NCBI RefSeq assembly: GCF_001039355.2
Contig: NW_019775536.1
Span: forward strand, 920,322 to 984,321
Length of the DNA: 64,000 nucleotides
Source of the DNA: Lingula anatina
Taxonomy: Eukaryota; Brachiopoda; Lingulata; Lingulida; Lingulidae
Direction of reading: 5' to 3'
Made by a program: the position numbers and the translations under genes. The notes below the pieces were generated by a model, which was given only the letters and a program-made list of their open reading frames with translations, was not told the origin of the DNA and ran no database searches. Below are positions 27,101 through 40,700 of this stretch, in pieces; within the stretch, counting starts at the first letter, position 1; each line of letters begins with the position of its first letter.

Positions 27101-30100
27101 AGCATGCATTGTGATCTGTAAATATTGGGCACATGGTGGAGTTACAAGAACAGCGGGATACACCAAGGCAGCGGCAGGGATAGTACCTAATATACTGTCA
27201 ATTAAGTGGGAGTGGTGGATACAGAGCCTGCTGTAGATTTCTGTGCACTGGAATAGATTAAAATTGTGCTGTCACCTGGACTTCGCTGACATATCTGTGA
27301 CACTTGGAGTAATATTGTGCTGTTGCTTACTGGATTTTGGTAAATGCTGCAGAAAATACTGTGATACTTGCACGTTCCTGAGGCTGCTCCACCCCCCACC
27401 CCCCATCAAGTGCCCAGCTGCTAGTCATACCCCATATACACTGTAGTCAGGTATTGCTCTGTTGACAGGCATATAGTATATTGAGACTGTGTATATATTG
27501 CTTTGAAGAACTTAAACATCTCTCTGTGAATGGGATTACAATTCAGCACAGGGTCACACTGACCAGCGCTATAATCTGGATCCCGCAAAAAGGAGATCAG
27601 GACGCGTAATCACAGTGCTTGTGGGCAGTCAGCGTCAGCAGCAGTAGGGGACATTGTAACTGTCAATGACATTGGCCGGGTGACAGGGATGTGTACATGA
27701 TCTGTTCGCGAAGATGACGGTAGCAGTAGTCCTTGTTAATACATTACAGTGATCTCACATATTGTTCCTGAACCTCTTCTTCCTAGAGAACTCTTCCAGC
27801 CAACTGTTACATAGATAGGAATATACTCAAATATAATTGACAACTTTATTTTCAAAGATCAGTGGAAATTCAGAGGAAATGGCAGATGTAGATGGTAAGG
27901 TTTTATAAAGCTGAGAACTGTATTGAACTGTATTATGAAACAGAATGGAGTTCCTGATCGATGACATACAGTTAAAGATATTTCATAATCCTGATGATAT
28001 ATGCTAGTGATGTGATCTGCTCATATTACACTGGTTATTGTTTGTCCTGTACTGGAGATATTACTGTGACAACAGTTATCATTCCACTGAAGCCCAGGTT
28101 GCATTCAAAGCTAAAACTATGTTCAACATGATACTTTACTGCATCTCATCCTGACACTGTTTCTATTATTATATACGTAATACAAATACCAGCATACAGT
28201 TACACAGGGTCCTTTCAGTTATATATGGAACATCTTTTGTTCCTGTTGTAATGTATATGATCAGAAATGCAGTCAGCCACATAGTCAGTGCCAGGCCCCT
28301 AGCCAGCAATTTCAAAGGAGGGGGGGGTCTTTTTCTGAAAAAGTTGACCTTTTACCATTAAACCTTTGTGTAACTATAGATCAAATTTTAACCAGAGTGG
28401 ACCTTTTCCAGGCAAAAATTCCACTTCATTTGACCCCCCCCCCCTTGGTCACAGGCCTAAATAGGGAGAGGTCCTTTGATTTGCCATTCTCTTGTAGATG
28501 AGAGTGATTACTGAGTTTCTACCAGGAGTTGATGATCTTATGACTTTGTTGCTTACTCTTGGCTTAATTCACATAATCAGGCAATTGTAAATCCAGTCAA
28601 AAATCTGCCTGAATTGAGACACAACTCATTTAGAACCCAGAAGTTCATATATGCCACCTAATGTCATAGAATGTGACCCCATCCTAATTACAAATATAGT
28701 TATCATTAGGAGAGATTGAGGTTGCAGCAGTCTTGAGGAAGATCGTCCCTGAGACATAAGGTCACTTAATCTGCTGTATACTTCTGTCATGTAACTACTG
28801 TAACAGGTGTTGTGATGATTTGTAATTATATCTATAAGTGTTATATAGTATATGTTCTTGATCTTTACTCTGGAATCACTCCAGTATGTGTGTTATAAGA
28901 TGTCATTTGCCGCATTTTATTTTAAACACACACACACACACACACACTCACACATACACACATACACACACACACACACATTTTTTTTTTTAACGGACCA
29001 AAAATGTGACCAACTGGTAAATACTCAATAGGTTTTTGATTTTCTGTAGTCAGCATTTACAGTTAGTTTCTACTCATTGACATATGGCAGGTAGTAACAT
29101 TGTGATAAACCATGGTACCCTTGTTCTTTGGTATCTTTGACCTGCGGTACAGTAGGTCTGTGGTACGATAAGTCTGTGATGTAGTGGCTACGNGTATAGG
29201 TCTGCGGTAGAATAGTTATGTGGTACAGTAGGTCTGTGGTACCATAGATCTTTGGTACAGCAGGTCTGTGGTACAATAGAAAGGTCTGTGGTACAATAGG
29301 TCTCTGATACAGTGTGAACCTATTGTAGACTGTTTTTGTGTTGTATTTTCAGGTGAACATGACGTGGAAGTGGTATTCTATGGCAAGCAGGTGTATTCTG
29401 GTCAGACCCAGATCTACAATGCTGGCAAGGTACAGGTGGCTGGAATACAGAAACATGCAGTCAAGGGTGTTCCTGTGGACTTTGAGAGTGAGTTAACGCA
29501 GACAACACTATTGCAGAACACTGGGATGATTTAGTCTCACTTCCAGAATTATTGAATCATGATACACAATTGAAATGTAAACACAGACAATTCCCCATGA
29601 CAGTTATACAAATATTTAGCTCCTGATACAGATTGTCTCTGTGAAATCAACAAAATTTGTAGTAGTCTTTCTAATCTCTACATGAAGTGATGGAATCAGT
29701 GTCTCATTACTAGAGCACTTCATGACCACTCTTGGTCAGAGTACCCCAAAACTACAATTCGCACTATTACATTTAACAATCATCCCAAGTTACCAATACT
29801 TCTCATATTTGATGTGTATGATATAAGATCAATGCAAAAGTTGCATTTGAAGTTTATTCTGTTTCTGCTTCCAGTTGATGCCTCCAGTGCTGGCTCAGGA
29901 AACCTGGAGATCATAGTCAACAATGGCGTCATTCCGTGCAAAGTTCATAACCTTGGTAACAGAAAGTTCCTGGCATCTTTTCTCCCCATAGATCCTGTCA
30001 GTCATGTCGTGGAGATGAGGTTCAATGGGGAGAGCGTACCTGGTAAATTATTGATAATAATACAGCTCAGATGGTGTTACACATCAAGATAATGCTTACA

Positions 30101-32662
30101 TGCAGTCATTGTACATTAATAAATACTCATATACCTATTAAAGAGCTATAATGGCAGTGTATTTGTTTACTAGCAACAATTCTAGGTATGAAATGTATTG
30201 ATTTTGAAAGATTGGCAGTTGTATATCAGATTAATCCTTAGCCAAGATGTAGAGTATGTGAGCCTATGTTGATATCCCAGCATGCACTCTGTTCCAGGCA
30301 GTCCCTGGGTAATGGAGGTGATTGACGCCAGCAAGGTGCGCACTGTGGGGGAAGTGTCGCAGCTTATCCCTGTCCACAGGAAGGCGGAGATAGCGCTGAA
30401 TACCACTGCCTCTGGGAAGGGGGCATTTGATGTCAAAGTCACAGGTTTGTTTGGAAAGCTATTTTACAAACTAGTAAATTAGTTGTATCATGCGTGGATG
30501 TGTATATTCGCAGTAGGAGGATTGTGTGTGTCAGACAGAGAGAGAGAAAGAGAGAGGGAGAAATCAACATATCACTGATTAAATTGTTATTAAAGCTACA
30601 TTCTTTCCATTTGAGAATTTTAAACTTCAAATTTTATTGATTATTTTGTGTCAGCTGGATTATTTTTTTTAAGATTGAAAAGTTAATACCTTTGTAAATT
30701 TACCAGATAAAACAAGAAATATAATTTGTTTCATTTTAATCTCAAATTTCCATCTTATTTGTTATACAATATATCAGTCATATAGTCAAAGACCATAAAG
30801 ATCATTTTTCTTGATCCTACAGGTCCAAATGGAGTAATAGTGCCATCTAAGCTGATAGACAACCGCAATGGGAACTATAAAGTGGAGTATGTCCCTAACG
30901 AAGTGGGCAGTCACCAGCTGGACATTCTCTTTGGTGGTCAGCCCATTGTGGGAAGTCCATTTCTGGCCAAAGCCTATGACCCTAGTGCAATACGAGTGAC
31001 CAAGCTGCCCGATGGACATATTGGAAAAACTGTGGAATTTGAAGGTATAGGGTGGAGCATTCTTCTCTGACCTCTACAGTATTGAATAGTTAAATAAGGT
31101 TGATTTGGAGAATATAATTATAGTAGCTTGACTTTTTGATTCTGACAATTGTAAATTGAAACAAAAAAAGATTTTGTGCGACTCTACAGGGTCATTTATG
31201 CTGTGTGGATAGAGAATTGTGGTATGATTAATATTCTGAACCTTGCTACAGTGATTAAAATTTTTATGTATATATATATATATATATAACATTAATACTT
31301 GTAGTTTATGCTAATGAAGTATATTCCTTATCCTATATTAAGTTATATTATCCTATGTAAACAACTGCACACACAAAACAAGTTGACTTCAGGATTCTTC
31401 TCTAAGGAACTTTTCAGTCAGTTTGAACCAGCTCTGTCCACTGTTTCAGTTGATGTGACCAGGGCAGGAGAGGGTCAGTTGGAGATCATGGTCAACCAGG
31501 GGGCAGTCCCCAACAGCGTCCAGATGCTGAGGAAGGGGGTGTTCAGGGTGGTGTTTGTCCCCAGGACACCAGCTGACCACGAGGTGGACATCAAGTTCAA
31601 TGGAGATAGGGTCCCCAGTAAGTATACATCAAGTCCCACTTCTGTACTGTGACCACATCACATTACTTACTTCCTGTGGGTCGAAATTGTACAAAAAGAT
31701 AAAATTGTCATTTTGTAAGTTTAGGATTTGCTTGATTTGTTCCGACATACTAGGGTGCTAATACAATATCTGGACGCAGTATCACCTCTCTGATCCTCTA
31801 GTTTTAAATAAGATTTTGTCTGTCAAAGGAGTTGTATAAGCCCTCCATATATCTGTCCCTGTGTCTTGCAGGCTGCCCTATGATCTCCAAGGTGAGAGAT
31901 GCCAGTCACATAGCACTGTCTGGGTTCCACAATGCAGTGTCTGTGAGGAAACCCGCGGGGTTTCGGATCAAGGGAGCACAGTACCACAATGACCTCAAAG
32001 TGTTCATCACTTGTAAGTTTCCCCAGCAAACTAGTGGTAGACACCTTTTTTACCTCAACTATATTAGCAATCCCTTAGTTTATACTAATTCTAGGTATCC
32101 CCAGGTATTATTATTATTATTATAACATCATAATTATGTTACTGACCACTGTTGCATGGTTATGATTTCTTCTAACAGAGGTTTCTGTATGCATGTTTAG
32201 TTCAGCACCAGGGTAGTTAGAAGTAGCTAGTAAAGTCATGATTGTACAGGTTGTCTGTGGGACTGCAGTGAGTTGAGACAGTTGATATTGCAGTAGATGG
32301 GACAGCTGTGGTTGTGTTATGTTGTATGTCTTATGGTGGTATTTATAACCTTGGTGTGGATAAAAGGAACTGGAATCTTGTGAGTTATTTTGATGTGGAG
32401 TCTTTCAAAGTAATGGCATGTTTCCATTATTAGAACACAGTTTATTTTTGTGACATATTTTTATTATAACCATGTTTGACTGATACCAGAAAATAAATCA
32501 CATAATATTGTGGTGCTAAACAGTTATAAAATGATTGACATGGGTGTGTAAACCTTGATCTCTAGTAACAAAAGATACATTACACTTTAACCATGCAAAT
32601 AACAAAACTAGGTTTTAAAAGTTTTAAAGTGAAAGTCTATAGTGTAACCAATAATTTATATG

Positions 32663-32735
<73 letters not shown>

Positions 32736-35700
32736 TGTCTGTCTGTCTGTGTGTGTGTGTCTGTGTGTGTGTGTGTGTGTGTTGTCTGTGTCTGTTGTGG
32801 CAATTATGAAGAAATAGGCTTACAACTCTTAATGCCAATCGGATGTTTAAAGAAATATATAAATCTATTTGTCATGAAGACCTTTTTATTTGGTGATGGT
32901 CTCAAGAACCTGAAAACAAAGTATATTTCTGGAGATGTGTGTTTTATGGGAGAGAAAAAGTTATCGTGCATCCTGTGATATTCTACTGCTGCCTTTTGCT
33001 CCTGTTCAAGAAATGCTGGTGCTTGGCGCTTATAAAACATAAACATTTCTGGTGGTTTATTATGATCGAGAATGCTTCTGGTGATATGTCATTATTGATG
33101 GAGATGATGCCTCTGGCAAAGGTAACAAGGACAAGCTACAACTTGAGGTAGGTTATCCCTTCTCCCCTTGCTTCAACATTAACTATGACAGATATATAGT
33201 TACCATAATCTCTTATCATGTCCGGCCAATTGAATTGTGCTAGATATAAAGCTAAGGATCTACTGTCTTATTCACCTGCACATCTTAACAAATTTCATTC
33301 TTGGCTTTTAAAAACTGATCATTCAAAATTCAAAATTTTGGTCTTGATTTAAAGATTTTGTTAAATTTTAAAGATTGAATTTGAAAGCATTAGTTGATTG
33401 ATTCGCTTTTTATAAGAACATGTGTTTTTCTTCCTAAACTAACATGTCTTAACATCTTGTGTTAAATATCTCTTGAACTACTTGCCATGTCATTTTATAC
33501 CATCTCACTATGTTCTAGCTCCCAGCTATAAGCAAGTACCTGTCGATATAGTCAAAGATGGTGATAATTGCAGGATAGAATACACTTTAATAGAAGCAGG
33601 TAAAGTTTTAGCAATTTGACATTTTTTGTCAATTTTGACTGACCAATGTTTCATAAACAAACTTAAATAGTCTTTATAAAAACATCAAAATGGAAAGATG
33701 GATGTTACTAATAACTATACCCGGCACTATTTTTGTTATTGTTTGGTTAAATTCAAGTGATATTATAGTCATTTTTCAGTATATACGTATTGAAGTTAAC
33801 TTGAACATTTGGTCATATGTGCAGGTAAACACCAGATGGCAGTAGAGTACTCAGGTGTGTCAGTCCCTGGTAGTCCATACGAGCTGATAGGACACGATAT
33901 CAGCGCCGTGGAGGTGACAAACATGCCGTCTGTGGTGATGAAGGGCAAGGAAGCTAAGTTCATAGGTAGGTTGAGAGAAAGATTTAACAACTGGACTAAT
34001 ATAGTTGTCTTTTCGTCACTTGCTGCTGTTATGTTTCATGTGAATAAAATTTGATTTTCATGAAATAGAAAAGTTAACTTTCAGAAGTTAAATGTATTGT
34101 CCTTACTCACCATTTTCACATAGACCCCATTCCCATAGATTTTAGATCGATCTATCCCTGTGGGGAGTCTCACTAGATTACTGTCAGCTTAGCCGGCTTA
34201 AGCCTCTGTTCCGCCTATAAAAGCTGTAAGGGGGTAATTAACTATGGTGCGCACTCGGCTGACTGCAATTTAGCGTGAACCCCCAGGGAGTTAGGTCGAT
34301 CTAAATCTTAATCTCTGGATTGATCTAAATCTCTGGGAATACACCCATAAAGTCACATTGGGTTTAGTTTCCTGAGTGGCTTATTGATTGGCCATTTTGC
34401 ATAGCACTCTATAAAACATTGCATAAAACAGCAAAGTTGTTGCATTTCTTGTCTCAACTTCTCATTTTATGCAGTAACATGTTAAAGGTTGCGTAGGTAT
34501 AGGTGGCAGCAGTTGTCCTGTACCAGGTGACACAATGCTATAGGCGTTAAGGCGACAGGTGACTGGCCAGAGCTAGGGATGTATTCTAGTCACATGGCTT
34601 CAACAACATAGGTGGCACTGGAAATCCATTAGATATAAAAAACAAATGAGTGTTCTTTAGTAGTATTTGCAGGTGATTAATGCATTATTCATGCTGCAGG
34701 GAGGGACATAAAACAGAGTGGTTTGTGACATGAATCATCGTCTCTGTCTGCATACATTTGTGTTGTCTTGGTGCTGTGTCTACTGCTAGGAGTGCTTCAC
34801 AAGAATGCCTTACAGTCCCGGCTTTACTTTATATCCACAGTACGCCCTGTTTAGACTGGATTATACTTGTCAAGTAGTCAATTAAATCATTGCAACCTGC
34901 ACAGGCTGAACTCTCTTTGGTTCAACTGTGAACTCCCAAGATTTAATAATAATATAATAATAATATATTTATTTCGAGTCTAAAATCCATAAAATGTTCA
35001 ATAGACTGTACAACATAAAATACAAAGAAGTTTATAGATAAAAATTATTAAGATATATATTATATAACTGCATTCAACATTATTGAACTGAAACTGAAAC
35101 ATGTTAAATATTAAGTGAAATTAAGAAAAATATATCAAAATCAAGTCTTCCTGTCATTCTGGTGTTTTTAGATTCTGTAAACGAGAAATGATTTCTTATG
35201 ACCCCAGTGAGAGTGTTCACTTGATGAAGTTCCATGTTGTCAGAGTTAAGAAATCTGCCAATTTTACAGGTACACATTGTTATGCTCATGTCCTCAGTAT
35301 GTGGCACCATGTCTGTCCTCCCAGGCTAGGAATTCATGTGGTTTAAATTAGTAAGATGAAGTTTGAAAAACTGAAAAGAAAATATGCAAGTTGAAATAAC
35401 TATTACTCTGCATTTTGTATAAGCTGAATGATGATATTGCATCTTCAAATAAAGAGTTAAAAATCGCTCTTTCAGCCTCTAATGAATGATATAATTTGAG
35501 GAAGATAAAACATTTAATCAAGACATTATTTACCTTTATATCTGCCTTTGTTATTAATGAAGAATTATATTTTTGCATCATTTTTATCACCTGTCAGCTA
35601 TACTTAGCCACGGTGACAGCACAGACAGTTGCAGATATATTTCTGAACATGTATTTGCTGGGTCTGTGTCAGGTCATAATGTAATAATTAGGTTCACTGC

Positions 35701-37687
35701 TGGATTTTACCTTGCACATTAATTTGTATGCAGGCCTGATGGGTGACACTTGAAGTGTTCAATGGACTCTGATCATTAACTGATACAAAATTGTGTCCAA
35801 ACAATATGAAAGTAAGGTGTAAATAGTCCCCAGACTTGGTCAGACTCTCTGGGTGTGTTGCTGTTTTTTCACCTGTCTTGGCAGTTAGTTACCTGCTAAC
35901 GAGGCCTCCCTCCCTCCTGGTCATCCATCAAGATGACCAATGTCCACTGATGTGTAAGTTGATGTACGATAGGGCTGTGTTTCCGTGACAGACATTACAC
36001 AACTGCTGCATGCTGTCTGGTAATACCTGTGTATAGGCACCATACAGAGAGGCTCTTAAGGGTTTCTGTAAGCCATTTCTCAACTAGTCGACTATAGTGC
36101 TTTTAATGTTGCCCTGCAGACATGCCTCGCCTGCTAGAGTCTATATGACAGGTCAGGCAAGCATGCAGTATTAGAGCAGCAGTTTCCCTGGCTGAAACGT
36201 ATCATCAGTAAAAATTGGGAAGACACATTTTGAAAGATATTAAGTGAACTGGATGCAGGCATCAGTTAGTCATCTCTAGGGAAATCCATGTTGTCAGGCA
36301 AGATATAAATATATCTCCTCAGATCAGATGTGATAAGACATAGGCACGGACGAAAGGAGAAGGAAAAAAGTTCAAAACAAAGCAAAGAGGATTGTACTAA
36401 CGGGAAACTGAACCAAAAAAGTGAGATAAGATAAAAAGTGGGAGCCTAAGATATAATCAGCGAATTTTCAAATACCTGGGAAAGCCTAGGATATTATTTC
36501 AATTGAAAAATTCAGGGTGTGGCTGAATACTGTGGAACCTGAAGATTTTTAACAGCATATTACTTCAGGAATACCAAACAAAAAAGATATTGTTCTGTTG
36601 TATTTTATTTGAGGATTGATAACAAAGGAGATTACTGTGCAGTTGTAGCTAGGTAGTAAGTGTACCAATATCTAAGGAAGTATGTCAGCGTACAGCGCAG
36701 GATACAGCGCCAGCCAAAGCGCCAGCTACAGTGCTGGAGGAGGAGGGTCAGGGGGTGTTGTACACTACAGTGACAGAGGAAATACCCTTGATAACTACAA
36801 TACAGGCGGCAGCACCAAGCAGTCCTATTCACGACAGGAACATTTTGATCAACAAACCAGTAGATCTACTGTATACCACCGTAAACATCAAGAAAAAAGT
36901 CAAGAAACTAATAGTCTGTATCGTGGGCAAAAAATATTAGGCTACGGTAAGTGTGTCTTTTTCATCTATCAACTGATTTGATGTTTGTACTGTTTTCAGT
37001 CAATTTTTCACTTTAAATAGATAACAAGACTGGATTAATTTGGTGAGAAATTAAATGTTTAAGCCAACTGATGGCAGTGTGATAGAAATATCAGCATGAC
37101 TGTCACACAGGCTGTTACAGAAGAATTACTTAAGTTCTGACTGGTTAGAAGGTGATAAAGATTCCAGAGGAATTTTCAAGTCTGGTTGTTTGATGTCTAG
37201 TAATTAACATCCATGCTTGGTGACCATACATACAAGCTGTATATATAAAATACAGCCAGGGAATGAAAACAGGTTTCTGGTAAAGCTCATGTTTAATTCA
37301 TTATTTCATGAAATGGTGTCAGGGTGTGGAGATATGGCTATATGTGGCTGGTAAAGCTACAGGGAAGATTGTAACCACAGTGAAAGATTAAAATATTGTA
37401 ACCACACTGGGACATTATAATGTGTTAGTTGACTGAAATATGTGAACTTGCATAAATAAAAAATTAAGCAACAGTTAAAAAGATGGCCCATTTATAGAGA
37501 TGGGCTATGTTGGCTAGTGGAAGTATAGATGCCTGAATTGTTTACCAATTTGCCTTGCTTATATTTTAGAATGATTTCTCTTCATAAACTCTTCATTTTT
37601 ATGTATTATAACAAGCTGATATTATGCATTCACTCAGTATATGTGTACTTAGTTGTGCTCAGAAGAAGATGTGAAATGTTTGTTTGT

Positions 37688-37726
<39 letters not shown>

Positions 37727-40700
37727 GATAAATTTATGATTAACTTATGTCCACTGAATGATAGAAACATTACATTTATATTTTTATAGTAACATATTAT
37801 AAAGATCTATAATTAGGTCACTTCAAATAATATAATGCATTCATTAGCTAGAATCCTGAATGGAAACTTTTTAAAAAGAAAATATCATTCTAGTTAGAAA
37901 ACAAAAAAGACTTGTTAATGAGGTTAAGAATATGAGTATGATGTATTGGTGACCAGTAGATCACAGGCTATAGGACTGTCCTGTGGCTGTCATCTAAGGG
38001 ACACTCTAGACTTGTTGACCGGCTGTCCTCACAAAACCTGTATGTCCACCTGGTGTGGCTGTCAGGCCAGGGCTGCTCTTGACCCTTCTCATTCTTTTTT
38101 TCATGTCTTTCTTTAATATGTTGTAGAGTATTATAATCAGGATGCCACAAATGAAGTAAATATTAAAGGCACTTGTGCTTCATTATCTAGTCATTGTACT
38201 GAGATAATGTTGTCTTCTGTTGGTTATAAACCTCAGGTGCCACATGTAGCTGTGAGAATTAACCAGACCAATAAAACTAAATCATCACAAATTAAATGCA
38301 CTTTTTTATAGCAAGTGCCAATATGAGCCTGTTTTATGTGTCAGAAATATGTCATGTGTTCAGCATATATTTAGCATTTTTTGGAACTCTCAAGAACACC
38401 GGTAACTTCAGCAGCCATGTTGAACAATTGCCCAATATTCATTTATGCTGGTCAGAAGTTGCGAAACAGAATGACAAATTGTTATATGTTTATAAATTAT
38501 GTGTAATCTTCATATGTGTATACATTATGTGACATGATTCATGGAAGATTGTCCAAAGATGGATGTGTTGTCCTGGTCGCACCCTTCTTCTGAACAACAT
38601 TCTCGTCAACGTGTGTGCGTTCCCCTGTCCTGGCAGTATGTCTCACTGAGAGGGTCTCTGATGGTGATGGGGTCTGTCACGCTATCAGTGTTTACCTCAA
38701 CATAGGATGTCACAGGTGGAACCTTTGTTTTTGTTTGTTTTTGTCATTATAAATAACATTAGGTTTAGTTTGACAACTTTCATATACCAGGAAATAACAC
38801 ACCTTTATTCTGTTTTATTGTGCTACCACCAGAGGACAGTTAAATAGTTGTTGGTTAGATTTAAGCTGAGTATGTATGCTAAGTTTATTTTGATTTTATT
38901 ACACCAGTGTTTAAAAAAAAACATTAATTCAACCCCCTCATAAGTTTGTGTACTATGGCACCAATTTTTTGTTTGTTTGTTTGTTTGTTTGTTTGTTTGT
39001 TTGTTTGTTTTTTCCAAACAAATCCATTTTCTCTGCTCTCCTTGGTCTAGATATGTAAACTATGTGACATCATTTACTTGTTCACTTATGGTAGGCACTT
39101 ATAATAAATATAACTTATATAACTTATTATCAGTTTAATTATTACTTATGGTGGACACTCGACTCTGGATCAAAGATGTTAATTACTACAGAAAAAAATG
39201 GCAGATCTGCAGTATGAGGATATATATAACATTGAGTCTCGTATATATGCCAGAGAGAGGTAGTAAGGGACACAGAAAATGTAAGCATTCATCACAAATA
39301 TCACCTAGCTGGTCCGGCATTTGCAAGCTAGTTTGTATGAATGTCATACAATTAGACCCCATTCCCATAGATTTAAGATCGATCTATCCCTGTGGAGAGT
39401 CTCACTAGATTACTGTCAGCTTAGCCGGCTTCAGCGTCTGTCCCGCCTACTTAAAGCTATAAAGGGGTAATTAACTATGGTGTGCGCTCGGCTGACTGCA
39501 ATTTAGTGTGAACCCCCAGGAAGTAAGGTCGATCTAAATCTTAATCTCTGGATCGATCTAAATCTCTGGGAATGCACCCTTAGTTATATCTCTTTGACAG
39601 AAGCATGCATTGACCTCTGTAGCCAGTAAGCAAAGAGATTTTGTAGCCATTGTGGCTACAACACCTGTTTATTCTTTTAGATACTTGACAACAAAGCATT
39701 CTCTGGACATAGATTTCTTTGAAAGAATTTTACAAATTTTATTCATCAGGTATATGAATATGGCCATAATTGTTAGTAGTATATATTGCATAGAGGCAAT
39801 TAAAGCCACCACGTACGTGCTTGAGGCAGCGACACATAAAAAAGATCATTTACTGTATTAGTATGATATACACTGTTCCTGGAGGACAATATTTTAAAAG
39901 CATCTTAAAGTATGTATTCATATGTGGAAGTTGACATACTTCACCATACTATTGTCACCTAAACCTTATCCAGACAGGTAAAGAGCCACAGTTAAGATAT
40001 CTTACTCAGGTCTGATCTCTGATGTGCCTGCTGTCATCTTCTCTGCTGTCACAGCCAACCTGCTAGCCCCAGAGAGCATGGGCAATGCTGGCTTTTTATC
40101 AGACCTATAGACATAGTATACAGATATTACACAGATAGTAGAGATTATTACAAGAAACATATTGGTTAAGTGTAGTAAAACACATCATTTAGCTTGATAT
40201 TTATTTCAAGTTGGTGAGAGGGTTCATTCAGTGAAATCAGATTATTATAATGCTGTCACTGTTAAAACATTATTTGGCAATTATAATATGTGTGGGAAGT
40301 GTGAATATAAATTTGGTGATGTTAGTAATAGGTTAAAATTGTTTTGAGGTATAAATATTGACATTATCGCCAAAGCTTTTTATTTTTTTTCTATTTTAAT
40401 CTTTTCAAAACATTCACAAAATTACATATGATGCAGGAATCAGCTTTTTAACTTTTTTTGATCAACTGAAACTGGTGAAATTGTGTTTTGCATAAAACCG
40501 GTAATTTGTTTTTCTTTGTTTTGTATAATTGTGTATATTTGTTTCAGTAGTCACAGGTGCTAGGTGATCTTTTTTTTTTTCCAATCCTATTTCTAAAAAA
40601 AGTATAAAAATGTTTATTTTCAAACCTTCATAATTGGGAATATTAGCTAAGTTCATTATATTCTAAGCAGGAAATATACTGCATCTGAGTTGTTTTAGGA

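Larger units (their letters stand above)
24141..29352 (+). other. jbug: 5.2-kb intron hosting two alternative first exons
   Basis: It contains MITE C copy 2 (24763-24932), candidate first exons ending at 26034 and 27894, a diverged repeat of family D (28290-28457), a (CA)n tract (28926-28980) and a GGTCTGTGGTACA minisatellite with one N (29110-29310). Confidence 0.65.

Noticed and set aside
31308-31449. Possible alternative first exon reading into exon 16, like the one at 43920
   Set aside because: The upstream 47 codons are AT-rich with intron-like composition; an open frame of this length is plausible by chance.
32593-32978. Cys/Val-repeat open frames
   Set aside because: They arise from the (GT)n microsatellite.
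39610-39861. 83-codon plus-strand open frame after MITE A
   Set aside because: No start context, motif or splice support; looks like chance in intron sequence.
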